DNA of 13,342 bases, from positions 1-13,342 of the forward strand of contig UZAE01013425.1 in NCBI GenBank assembly GCA_900617975.1, read 5' to 3'. This DNA is from Rodentolepis nana (Eukaryota > Platyhelminthes > Cestoda > Cyclophyllidea > Hymenolepididae). Made by a program: the position numbers and the translations under genes. Positions 1-8,959 of the stretch are shown piece by piece. Position 1 is the stretch's first letter; every line of letters begins with the position of its first letter. Under the pieces are notes generated by a model. That model had not been told where the DNA came from, searched no databases, and was given only the letters and a program-made list of their open reading frames with translations.

Positions 1-1140
1 TCCTTCCTTTCCCCCCTCTGCAAATTTTATCCGGTTAACACTTGCAGTTAGTCCCCCCCCCCCCCCTCCGAACCAACCCTCCCTCCAGTTCTTCTAACTT
101 TCCATCAGCACTCCCAATATTAAACTAATTTTCTGATATTGATTACGCATGTTGAGTGAAAAGCAGACATCTCGATCTTATACATTCAATACCTCCTATT
201 CTATTTTCAGTATGAGTGTGAAACATCGCTTTGGAAAGATTTTTCATTGGTGGTCGTGAAATTTCATGTCCCATCTTTAATCACTGTTACGCTCTATTTG
301 TGAAGTCCAATGTGCTGAACAAGATAAAAAATTGCTTTAAAATGAAATTTACTTAATATTTAATGTGACAATCGTTTGTAAGTGGCAGTGAAGTGGTCAA
401 ATCAATATTCAAATCACACGATACTCTAACACATGAAATCCTAGAATTGGACAACAGCAAACTATCAGTTAGTTGGATCCACGAGTTATCTGTCCTGAGC
501 AGTGGATCGTTTAGTAGGTACTTCGTTCAGACTATTTTTGCTAGGGCTTAATTACATAATATATTCGATGGCTCAATTAGTTGATCCGTAATTCTAAGAA
601 CTGTACCTCCGTTGTCGTAGCACTCATTGGAGGGACAAGGTAGAGAAATTTTGGAAGGATTAAACAAGGGATTTATCATCCGTATCGACAGGTGGAGGCG
701 CAAGCTTTGGCTTGGTTGTTCGCAAAACGTTAAGCAAAAACTAAATATTTTACATTCTGTAAATATGACCTAAAATTTTATTACGCTGAAATATTTCGTG
801 AGAAATTTGAACTTTATACGCAAAAGATATATCACGTACAGAAGCGGGTACAAATAATTTTGTTGTGCGTAAATTCCTTGAATAAATTTAAAAAGGAAAT
901 AAACAACTTTATTTCATAAAGGAGATGTAAGTTAGCGGGTAGAACAATTTGTTCAACACCTTAGTCGACAATAGAGGAAATTCAGATGGGGACATTTAAT
1001 GCTAATCATATCCTTTAGTGACCAAGCACTACTGCTGTGACAGCATTACCTGGCCCCATCACGTTATAAGATTACGAATTAATACTTTCTTCTGCAATCG
1101 AACAGACTATAATTTATTTTTGAAATGGATACTTACTGGC
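1..1140. other. AT-rich noncoding stretch
   Basis: Apart from the poly-C run I see no supportable gene, RNA or repeat here. Open frames are short and broken by stops in all frames, and no domain-like peptide was found. The upstream neighbour of the kinase gene, if any, is not visible in this part. Confidence 0.6.
53..66. repeat. poly-C homopolymer, 14 bases
   Basis: An uninterrupted run of 14 C lies in a pyrimidine-rich stretch covering roughly the first 110 bases. It is a simple-sequence tract with no associated gene visible. Its exact length may be affected by sequencing or assembly error, as is usual for long homopolymers. Confidence 0.9.
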
Positions 1141-1330
1141 AAGAGTGATCAGATCACAGACACTGTGGAGTGCTCAACGCTGTCATGGTGGAACAAAGAA
1201 GTTTCATGCACACTCAGACAGACTCGAAGATGCAACCGTGTAACTTGTTACGTAGGGTTCAGGTGCAGTCAGGAGTCCAGAGACCTCTCAGCCAGCCACC
1301 AACCAATAGTCCTTGCATCGTTTAACGAAA
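1141..1330. other. GC-rich island of unknown nature, possible exon or repeat remnant
   Basis: About half of the bases from 1141 to 1320 are G or C (counted by hand, 91 of 180), clearly above the surrounding AT-rich DNA. Two overlapping + frames are open. One runs from about 1018 to 1350 without an ATG at its left end. The other runs from just after a TGA near 1148 to a TAA near 1325, and its predicted C-terminus is rich in Pro, Gln and Ser. AG dinucleotides suitable as splice acceptors lie near the left edge. I recognise no family in either frame. It could be a terminal exon of an upstream gene, an untranslated region, or an old repeat. Confidence 0.3.
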
Positions 1331-1552
1331 CCTTCATTGAATTAGAATAACTAATCTCCAAATCAGTGTCACACTTCCAAACAAACGTATTCTACGCTAT
1401 ACGTCTGTTTCCTCTTTTCTGTTGTGGTGGAGTAGCTGATGCCGGTGAACTCCAAGGATGAAATCCCAAAACTTTTCATTTTAATTAATTCAGTATTGCA
1501 TAACTCAAATTAAAAAACCTGATGACCCACACAATTATAATATATTGAATTT

Positions 1553-1566
1553 ATACTTTCCTTCTA
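1553..1566 (+). repeat. Left target-site duplication of retroposon copy A
   Basis: The 14 bases atactttccttcta directly precede the 5' end of copy A. A matching 14-mer (atacttaccgtcta, 12 of 14 identical) directly follows its A-rich tail at 1890-1903. Two mismatches suggest an old insertion. Confidence 0.6.
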
Positions 1567-1892
1567 GGGGTGTGTGATAGACTTTCCTCCGCGTGGTGCA
1601 CCCTGGGCAACGTATGCTCATACAGAAAAAAAGTCTATTAACTTGTAGTTGACTTCTCACTTCAAACTACCAGGACCCCACTGTATGTCATATTCGATCA
1701 CTTCCTCAGTACTCAACTTACCTTCTTCCCTACCTTTGTGTCTGCCTCTTTTACATTTTGACACACTCTTCTTCCCCGCCCTTATCGACTTTTTTCATTT
1801 TGATGCTCCTTCCCCTCTGTGAAGCCTAAAGCCAACTAAAGGGCTAATGATAACTATCAAAACGCCGGCCATTTGACATAAATAAATAAATA
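1567..1892 (+). mobile_element. Nonautonomous retroposon, copy A (+ sense)
   Basis: The copy is about 326 bases and starts with GGGGTGTG. It ends in a tail of ATAA/AAAT repeats (about 1877-1892), as expected for the 3' end of an element inserted by target-primed reverse transcription. The same sequence recurs in inverted orientation at 4556-4841 and 8639-8945. Shared landmarks are the segment with CGTGGTGCACC near the 5' end, the CCCACTGT block, the CTCTGTGAAG block and the CAAAACGCC block near the 3' end. A near-perfect 14-base duplication flanks it. Compared with copies B and C, the internal pure C tract is interrupted here (CCCCGCCC near 1775-1782). No long coding frame is present. It could be a SINE or a short element derived from a LINE 3' end. 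No convincing Pol III B box was found. Confidence 0.75.
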
Positions 1893-1903
1893 CTTACCGT
1901 CTA
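1890..1903 (+). repeat. Right target-site duplication of retroposon copy A
   Basis: The sequence atacttaccgtcta matches 12 of 14 bases of the repeat at 1553-1566. Its first three bases can also be read as part of the ATAA tail, so the boundary between tail and duplication is ambiguous by a few bases. Confidence 0.55.
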
Positions 1904-4546
1904 TTTGATCCTCTCCGCATTATCCCATTTTAAACTCTTTGTTAACCTGTTTGAAATAATTTTTGCAAGTTATAAATTGAAGGTTTTTTTTCTGCAGTAC
2001 ATCAGGTGATAACTAGTTCGGTATAGGTGATTGAATAAATCCTACTCGTGCAAAAATGACATGCACTTCACTTCCTCACCATTATCGAAGCAGGCTAATT
2101 TGTCTTCATTAATTGATTTATTCGTCGTCCAGTTGCATTTTGTCACGATAGACGTTAAATTCAATTATTTTCATCAATAATCCCATCCTTTCTAGCCATT
2201 AAATGGCCAAAAGTGGCAGATTTTATAAACAAACATCTTGGTGTCTCAGTCTTCCCTTCATTCAATTAGTCGGGGTCTTCATTAGCTTTAAAATTCCATA
2301 TGGTATCTGGATTCTATTAAAGATATCCGTTTAGTATATTGTTTCGATTATAAAATTTGGATATTCATATTCCTTAGACAAATATATAAATTAACCTATG
2401 CTAACGTTTCTAAAAGCATATACTAAAATGGAAATTCGATGTATTATTTGTGGCCAGTAAGAAGTCTTCGGAGAACAAAAGATGTGCGGACCAAAATCCT
2501 TTTTTTATTTAAAACCACTTTATGTTTGACCTAATTGTGCGAATTTCTAACGAACGAGACTTCTCAACCCAAACAACCAGAATTGTTCTACTCAGGCTTC
2601 TAGACAAAGACTTTATTCGTGCCTTCCTCAATTACTCTTTTAGTTCCTATAGTGGCTATAACTTCATTTAACTTCAAAATAGCTAAAAGTGGATAGCTGA
2701 TGTTTCAAGGCAAGACGAAAATTATTTCCTTTGAATAGATAAATTAGAACAAAGTTTTCACAAAGTTCTGGGATTTTTGTCAATCATTCGGTTAATATGA
2801 CTGCAGTCTATAAGTACCATTAATTAAGCTAGCAATCCTTTAAAATTCATTATTTTATTTACTTGTTTTATTTAATTTACGCACAGATTTTTGACTATCT
2901 GATTGTGGCCATTTTTATTTGATCCTTTCTTCTATATGTCAGTTCTAACTTTTATCAACATCCGATTCGTTAGGTATTTATTCTATGCTATTAGCGTAAA
3001 AATTATATCTCAAAGTACTAATATTTGGCTGCCTAAGAATTAAAAAGCTTGCGCTGCGTTTTTTTAACAAATTACGCAACCATCAAAATCTGTTTCTTAC
3101 TTCTAATCATATTGTAGTCACGAGACAGGTTTAGTGTAATAGGTCTTCAGCCATGCTGACAAACGCGACTCTCTTGTCAAGAAATCATTTGTGTGAAACA
3201 CTGGCAACAAATGTCTGTTGCTACTTTTACCCTTACACATTCCAAATTGATGAAATTTAGGTTAAATAACAGTTTTTAAAGATTGCGAAAAGAAATGTTT
3301 TGCCTGATTTTTACTGTGATGGTGTTTTAAGGAGACAGCCCTTTTGTCTAGGCTGACATTTGCTGCAGTCTGTCTTATCTTGATTATTTGTTTTAATCAT
3401 TGATTTGACCTCTATTTCCTTTTGCCTGCAGCTAGACCTGAATACATTAGTTAAGTTTCTTTTGTGAATATAAATCCAGTGTCATTGCACGAAAGTGGTA
3501 CGCTTTACTTAACTCTGTTATTTCTGACCAGTTTCTGCTTTACTTTAGAGTTATTCCAAATTTTATGACGCTGAAACTCACCAGCATTACACCAATACGA
3601 ATGGAGGGGGTGGGGGGGGGGAACCTGTTTCTTTCTCTGTACATTTGTGTGGTAAAATCTTTCCCTTTATTTAATCATGTATTGAGGAACTTACCCCTTA
3701 TTCAATGAACTTAGATAGCTAAAGTGATTGTTACAACTAGCATTACATCTTGTTTCACATCCAAGCTTTTACTAATGGCTATTCACTTTATAGGCAGTGG
3801 AGCTACCGGAACTGCTTACACATATTCGTACACTTGTTTCCTTCTTATATTTCTCTTACAGTTGCCATGTAAGAGCGTCTAATGGAGACGAATCCATGGT
3901 GCTGTTGTTATCTTTCATAGACCTATCTTGAAAAATTTGAGCGACAAGTAAAATCGCCCAATCAAGTCTTGTCTGCTGCTATCTCCACAAAGTTTACTCC
4001 TATTCTACTTGGTTTCGAAATCCCTGTCCCCCCCTCTAATCCCCACAACTGCTACTGCTCTTTCTTCGTGTTGAAGAACTAAATGAAGTCTGAAAATTTC
4101 GTGTGGAATGTCCTTGATTTCCACCATTAACTGTACAATACGTATTTGTCATAAACCAGAAGACAAAAAAATGGTACTGATTAAATATCTTAAAAGGTGT
4201 GATTTTCTGAAACGATTGCAAAATGTTGAAGTATTTATTAAAATTATTCAAATATTTACTACCTTTATCTTTATACAATTTTCGAATGCGTAGCTTAGCT
4301 ATCATTAAAAATTGAGGTTAGATTTCTGTGTGTGGTGAACTGAAAATGCTTCACTTTTTGAATGGCCTCAAACTTATAAGGCTACTTGGAATAATTAGGT
4401 AACAAGTATAAATCACGGCCACGACAATAGTACCGTAACAAATAGAAGCAAAATATTCCTGCCAAAAAAATTGGATATCTGGTTGGTCAAAATTGCTGCA
4501 AAATACGAATGAAATAGACACTAATTTTGTAATTATGAAAGAAGTA
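1904..4546. other. AT-rich noncoding stretch with one G tract
   Basis: About 2.6 kb without a gene I can support. Open frames such as the minus-strand one at 4036-4305 encode low-complexity Asn/Phe/Lys/Ser-rich peptides typical of AT-rich noncoding DNA. The only clear local structure is the G tract near 3606-3621. Confidence 0.6.
3606..3621. repeat. G tract (G5-T-G10)
   Basis: Five G, one T and ten G occur in a row on the + strand. It resembles the G tract inside retroposon copies B and C, but the flanking bases do not align with those copies, so I treat it as an independent simple repeat. Confidence 0.8.
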
Positions 4547-4555
4547 GACTCCCAA
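4547..4555 (+). repeat. Left target-site duplication of retroposon copy B
   Basis: The sequence gactcccaa lies next to the A/T tail of copy B. The matching aactcccaa is at 4842-4850, directly beyond the other end. Eight bases are identical, with partial similarity extending slightly further. Confidence 0.5.
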
Positions 4556-4841
4556 AATTATTATATCAAATGGCAGGCGTGTTGATGGTTATCATTGGCC
4601 CTTTAGTTGACTTCAGGCTTCACAGAGGAAAGGGGGGGGGGAACAGAAGAGTGTTTCAAAGACGAAGGTAGAAAAGGTAGAAAAAGGTGATGTGAGTACT
4701 GTGGAAGTAGTCGACTACGACATACAGTGGGGTCATGGCAGCTTGAAGTCAGAAGTCAACTGCCAGTTTATAGAATTTTTTGCCGTATGAGTATACATTG
4801 CCCAGGTTGCACCACGTGGAGGTAAGTCAACCGCACACCCC
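4556..4841 (-). mobile_element. Nonautonomous retroposon, copy B (- sense)
   Basis: This is the reverse-complement counterpart of copy A. Read on the minus strand it starts with GGGGTGTG at 4841, the same 5' end as copy A, and ends in a short A/T-rich tail near 4556-4566. It lacks about 30 bases present in copies A and C, the segment that contains catcaaa and gaaaaaa. The loss falls exactly between two G-rich stretches, and a pure run of ten G remains at 4632-4641. This suggests deletion by slippage or recombination between G runs. Short direct repeats flank it. Confidence 0.75.
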
Positions 4842-4850
4842 AACTCCCAA
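4842..4850 (+). repeat. Right target-site duplication of retroposon copy B
   Basis: The sequence aactcccaa directly abuts the 5' end of copy B and matches 4547-4555 in eight of nine bases. Confidence 0.5.
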
Positions 4851-6364
4851 CATAGTATACTAAAATGGCGAATCGATAATAACATGTGAGCGAGCAGATT
4901 CCCCTAATTTTTTTCTAAATTCTCAACGAACAACCCCTCAATGGGACACATTTCAGCGAACATACGGCCTTTTAATGACAACACTCTTAATTTTTTACAA
5001 GGTATTATATTTCTTTTTCATTAGTAACCCTGCCTTTGGCTAAATTTAAAATTCATAACAAAATTCGTTTTATCACAGATAGGCTCTTTTACGAAAATCT
5101 CTTAAAAATGGTAATGGAACCAAAACTAAACTGATATCTATAATGTAGATCAAATATATATATCTTGCTTTCTTCCGCACATAATTTTGGTATTTTTTAT
5201 TATTCCAAAGACTATGACTAGTAATCTCGGTTTTCTTTATCCTAAATACCTCATTAGATCTTCAAAATAGTCGAAAATCTCAGTAAACAACGAAATTACT
5301 TCTTGAAAGTGACTAAACAAATACTCCTATTACATTTTCAGTTCAATACTGAGCAGTAAATTTAGCCATAAATAACGGCGCTTCTGCGTGAATTTAAAAT
5401 ATAAAAGTACAATTTAATCAATTGAACTTGCAAATGAATAGTAAGTTCAGATATTTGTAAAAATGCGTTTTTACAATTGTTTTTCGCAAAGGAGGTAACA
5501 GCAGAATTTGGACAACAAATTACTCGTATCAAAACTAATAATTTGTTCTTCTGCAACTTATGTTGGTTAACTTCACAACTGTTGATTACTTAATTTGGGA
5601 AATAAACTAGATGACTTGGAGGCAGATTACATAATCAAATAAAAAATGAAAACGTAAATTGATTAAACTGATTATACAATTGAAGTATCTGCTAAAGTCT
5701 GGTTAAAAGCAAGGTGAAGAATGTTAAAAATTAAAAATTTTTTGACATAAACGAGTACAAAGCTATATTTCAAAGTCTATTGAGGTTTCAGTGAAAGGGA
5801 AATGATTAGGAACAGAAGGGAGCATTGCCATTATATTAACATATAGGCGACACAATTTGTGCTCAAATATTTTTTGCGCTGAAAAGACTTCTTTGCTGTT
5901 TAAAAAAGCAAGGAAAAACTTATAATCTAAAGTACCATAAAATCCACCACCACAAATGATTTATAAATTTCGACGAATACTTGATATTTAGGGCTTTCCC
6001 AATGCTCATAGTTTTTCTAAACATATTATGCCCACATTCAAGCACTAAATATTACTTTTAAATAAATTTCATATAATATAAAATTGAAAAAACGTTTATT
6101 AGCTAAAACAATACAGTTTTGAATATCCATCATGTAGTGAGCAATTGTATATTTTGAATTTTAGCATTATTCTGAAACTAGTGAAAGTTTATTGGTGAAA
6201 TAATTTATATTAATTAATTAAAAATGCAATAAATTGTCAAATTTAAGTCACGTCTAGTAAGAATATTTAATGCAATCTCTTAATTTGCCTTGAATACTGA
6301 CATCCAATGAAATCACCCTTCATTACTGTCGCTAATTTGAGAGTGTGTAACTCTTTAGCCGCAG
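4851..6364. other. AT-rich upstream region of the kinase gene
   Basis: About 1.5 kb lies between retroposon copy B and the kinase start. It is very AT-rich with many short A and T runs. I see no coding frame with domain content and cannot single out a TATA box or initiator with confidence. Any promoter and untranslated exon of the kinase gene should lie here or further left. Confidence 0.5.
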
Positions 6365-6376
6365 ATGCATTTTTAG
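6365..6376 (+). other. Tiny upstream open reading frame (ATG-CAT-TTT-TAG)
   Basis: An ATG 30 bases before the first in-frame kinase ATG is followed by two codons and a TAG. If the transcript begins upstream of it, this minimal uORF could reduce initiation at the kinase start. AG dinucleotides at 6363-6364 and 6375-6376 are possible splice or spliced-leader acceptors. Use of the second would remove the uORF from the mature RNA. Confidence 0.35.
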
Positions 6377-6394
6377 TTTGATTTGTGTTACTAC

Positions 6395-6538
6395 ATGACA
6401 ATGGAAGAAAATAATCCTCCACATACACCTACTTTGACTGTTGAAGCTATTAAGAATGCAGTACTTCGATTGTATTGCCTTGAGGATATATCTGTTGTGG
6501 GGAAACTTGGCAGTGGGTTTTATGCCAACGTCTATCTG
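6395..6538 (+). CDS. TESK: TESK/LIMK-type protein kinase, exon 1 (N-terminus and glycine-rich loop)
   Basis: This exon encodes the start of a protein kinase that by family knowledge phosphorylates cofilin and so controls actin filament turnover in the cytoplasm. Translation from ATG 6395 gives 48 residues. A second ATG at 6401 has a better start context (A at -3, G at +4) and may be the true start, shortening the protein by two residues. Residues 29-35 (LEDISVV) lead into the glycine-rich ATP loop at 39-46 (GSGFYANV), which resembles the GSGFFSEV loop of the TESK family. The exon ends at CTG before a GTAGGT donor, in phase 0. The frame is closed upstream by the TAG at 6374, so a 5' coding extension would need a splice at that AG. 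A TESK orthologue is more likely than LIMK, as no LIM or PDZ sequence is seen upstream. Confidence 0.85.
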
Positions 6539-6568
6539 GTAGGTTGTGTATGCTCTATTATTTTTTAG
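6539..6568 (+). other. Intron 1, 30 bases
   Basis: The intron runs from GTAGGT to TTTTTTAG and is only 30 bases long. Removing it joins ANVYL to VYHRPTKRK without changing frame and restores the normal spacing between the glycine loop and the ATP-binding lysine. If retained, the frame reaches a stop within the intron (TAG at 6566-6568). Confidence 0.85.
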
Positions 6569-6681
6569 GTCTATCATCGTCCAACTAAACGCAAAATGGC
6601 CCTTAAAATATCTCCCTCTGGAAATATTCAGCGTCGTGAGATCGAGCTTCTTCGGGGATTACGACACGAAAACGTCCAAAG
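6569..6681 (+). CDS. TESK: TESK/LIMK-type protein kinase, exon 2 (VAIK-like lysine and alpha-C helix)
   Basis: The exon is 113 bases, enters in phase 0 and leaves in phase 2. It encodes residues 49-85 and the first two bases of residue 86. Residues 58-61 are MALK, so K61 is the ATP-anchoring lysine of strand beta-3. REIELLRGLRHENV (71-84) matches the family's alpha-C and following strand, making E72 the salt-bridge glutamate. Only 11 positions separate K61 from E72, about three fewer than I recall for vertebrate TESK proteins. The donor is AG|GTAGGA. Confidence 0.88.
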
Positions 6682-6891
6682 GTAGGAGTTGCATTTGTAG
6701 CGTTTATTTCATTCTAAATGTTGTTTGATTGTTTCGGTTACTCGTTTTTTTGCATACAATTACCCGTTGTTTGGGCTGTTACATCACTTTTATCATTTCA
6801 TGAATGATTATTTTACCCAGATCGGTTTGAGTTTTGATTTTATTTTGTTATTTTGTTCCGTATGGTTTTAAATCCTTTTCATTTGCTTTAG
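6682..6891 (+). other. Intron 2, 210 bases
   Basis: GTAGGA donor and TTTGCTTTAG acceptor, phase 2, T-rich throughout. Splicing rebuilds an AGA (Arg) codon and continues the kinase reading frame. I see no other feature in it. Confidence 0.85.
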
Positions 6892-6940
6892 ACTATATGG
6901 TGCTTGCATAATCAGTGGGAAATTAGCGTGCTTAACCGAA
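6892..6940 (+). CDS. TESK: TESK/LIMK-type protein kinase, exon 3 (beta-4, beta-5, gatekeeper and hinge)
   Basis: This is a 49-base exon, too short to show as a free-standing open frame. It is recognised because its translation, LYGACIISGKLACLTE (residues 87-102), continues exon 2 in frame. It matches the family pattern of a beta-4 strand with a G-x-C motif, then the LTE hinge start. T101 sits at the gatekeeper position, a small residue typical of TESK, LIMK and many tyrosine-kinase-like enzymes. The exon starts by completing Arg86 and ends in phase 0 before a consensus GTAAGT donor. Confidence 0.88.
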
Positions 6941-8624
6941 GTAAGTCTCTCCTGTTTCAAAAATTTATACATTTTGTATTTTGTCGAATATTTATCTCTT
7001 AAAATTTGAGTGTTACTCCCCTTAACAAACAAATTTTTCATACGGGTTTGAGTCACTCTTTCACCTCATTATTAAGGAAACATTCCTCTTATGACTTTGT
7101 CTTTTTTTATTCCTTCCCACTGTCTGTTCTCTTCTTTGTCTTTTACCATATTTACATCTTTCAGACCAAATTTGTCAGTTTGTCTGGTAGAACTAGCATC
7201 TTAGCATAAGTAAAAATGTTCATTTTGGTTTCCGATTCTTCAGTCGCTTTGTGATATTCAAAAATTATTTTTTTTGTTCTTAGTGTATTTCCTATTATTT
7301 TAAAGTCTAGTCTATTCACCGATTTGAAAATTTGCACATTAGTTTAAAATTTCATAAAAAAAACTTGTGTTTTTGTTAAGTCTAAGTTGTTAGTAAAACT
7401 GTAATTACTGGAGGATGCATTATAAGCTTTGAGCTTTAATGATCAATCTGTCCATTTATGGTTGAATTAATTGTCAGACTTTACCTGGTCATAGACACTT
7501 TTGACTATTTACTTTGGTAATATTGTTCTTAAATGTTAACAACTCTAAACATTTATCTTTCCAAATGATCAGTTATTAGAAAATTATCCTATTTTATTGA
7601 ATCAGTCATGTCTTTAGAAGTTGATTTATTCAGACTCAAATGTCGCTTTGAATATTTGACCAGTTTATTCAAGTCAATAGAGGGCTTATTTCCTTTTGTC
7701 AAAAACTGAAAAAATTACTTGATTGCTCTCTTACTATATTTCGTTTCCACAGAGCGTCTAAAGAGGAGCATTTTTTCCATTTTTATCCGGTTTACTGGCA
7801 GTTTATCGATTTCTTCCATTTGCTGACTCCCGCTTTTTAAAAATTACTGCTCTGTCTACTGGCTACTGTATTTTTGCCACTTCTTTGGCCTTCAGTAATA
7901 CGATAATCGAAATCAATTCTATCATATTTCGTTTTCTAACTGAGGTCGTACTTTTGGGAAGGCTATAGTCTAGCTTACTATCTCATTCTTTTTCGACATT
8001 TCTAATCTCGAACTTCCCTCTCTCTAAGAGCACATGTCAAATTCGCTTCCTTGGTGATCGGACCATTTTGCTTTCAGATTCTGCTAGCAATGATCATCGA
8101 CAGGATCTAACTGCTTTGTCAAATGAGATGAGATAGAGATGTAGAGGTACTTTTTAGCAAATGCTACTAGGTGTTCTCCAATATATATTAAGAACAGCTG
8201 CTATACTATAGCCGAGATTTTTTAATTTATATAGGATGTATATATTATTCCAGCTTCTTATGACTTAGTACGGCTTCCCATTTGACCTGTCCACGGCCTC
8301 GTCTCATGTTGAGTCATCTTGTTTACTATATCAATTATCACCACCCTCTTGTTCACATCTTTTCCTTGAGTTATGCGCTTATTTGCTATGTTTTTGCTCC
8401 GTATTACTCAGCTTGGTGAATCAGCATTCTAGAAGGTAGATTGGGATTTTGTTCATATTTTCATCTCTGTTGATTAAATCACAAAATTTTGCATCTTTCT
8501 TCTACCAATAATGAGACAACTCTTGTATTTTTTACTTTTTTTTATATTACTCAGATCAGTTTATTTAAGAATCTAGACTATATTGTGTCTGACGGTCAAG
8601 CGTATCCCTATCTTTAAGTCTTTA

Positions 8625-8638
8625 ATTGTCTGGAATAT
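8625..8638 (+). repeat. Left target-site duplication of retroposon copy C
   Basis: The 14 bases attgtctggaatat recur perfectly at 8946-8959, on the other side of copy C. This length is typical of target-primed reverse transcription rather than of a cut-and-paste transposase. Confidence 0.85.
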
Positions 8639-8945
8639 ATTTTTTTATATCAAATGGGAGGCGTTTTGATAGTTATCATTAGCCCTTTAGTTAACTTCAA
8701 GTTTCACAGAGGGGGAGGAACATCAAAGTGAAAAAATTCGAGGTGGGGGGGGGGGGGGGCGAACAGAAGAGTGCTTCAAAGATGTAAAAGAGACAGACAC
8801 AAAGGTAGAAAAAAGGTGAGGTGAGTACTGTGGAAGGGGTCGATAAGACACAGTGGGGTGATGGTAACTTGAAGTCAGAAGTTAACTGCTGCTTAATAGA
8901 CTTTTTTGCCGTATGATTATACGTTGCCCAAGGTACACCACGTGG
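8639..8945 (-). mobile_element. Nonautonomous retroposon, copy C (- sense), inside kinase intron 3
   Basis: This is the best-delimited copy, 307 bases between two perfect 14-base direct repeats. Read on the minus strand it starts at CCACGTGG, 22 bases inside the 5' end shared by copies A and B, so it is slightly 5'-truncated. It ends in a run of seven A (T at 8640-8646 on the + strand). It keeps the internal segment missing from copy B and carries an expanded pure run of 15 G at 8745-8759. A minus-strand frame of 91 codons overlaps it at 8697-8972. That frame extends beyond the element into the flank, and copy A has stops in it, so it is not taken as a gene. The insertion is antisense to the kinase gene. 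Confidence 0.85.
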
Positions 8946-8959
8946 ATTGTCTGGAATAT
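8946..8959 (+). repeat. Right target-site duplication of retroposon copy C
   Basis: A perfect 14-base copy of 8625-8638, directly abutting the 5' end of copy C. Confidence 0.85.

Noticed and set aside
3606..3621. G tract as a fourth retroposon fragment
   Set aside because: Only the G run and a few bases agree with copies B and C; flanking sequence does not align.
4036..4305. Minus-strand open frame of 89 codons (and the + frame over the same stretch)
   Set aside because: The peptide is Asn/Phe/Lys/Ser-rich low complexity, matches no domain and has no splice or start support. Frames of this length are expected by chance in DNA this AT-rich.
2419..4868. Exact 13-mer tatactaaaatgg at 2419-2431 and 4856-4868, with some similarity beyond it
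   Set aside because: The match does not extend into a longer alignment and lies outside the retroposon. Short AT-rich matches of this kind can arise by chance.
7006..7209. + strand open frame of 67 codons in intron 3
   Set aside because: It is a Phe/Ser-rich translation of T-rich intron DNA, and the flanking exons join perfectly without it.
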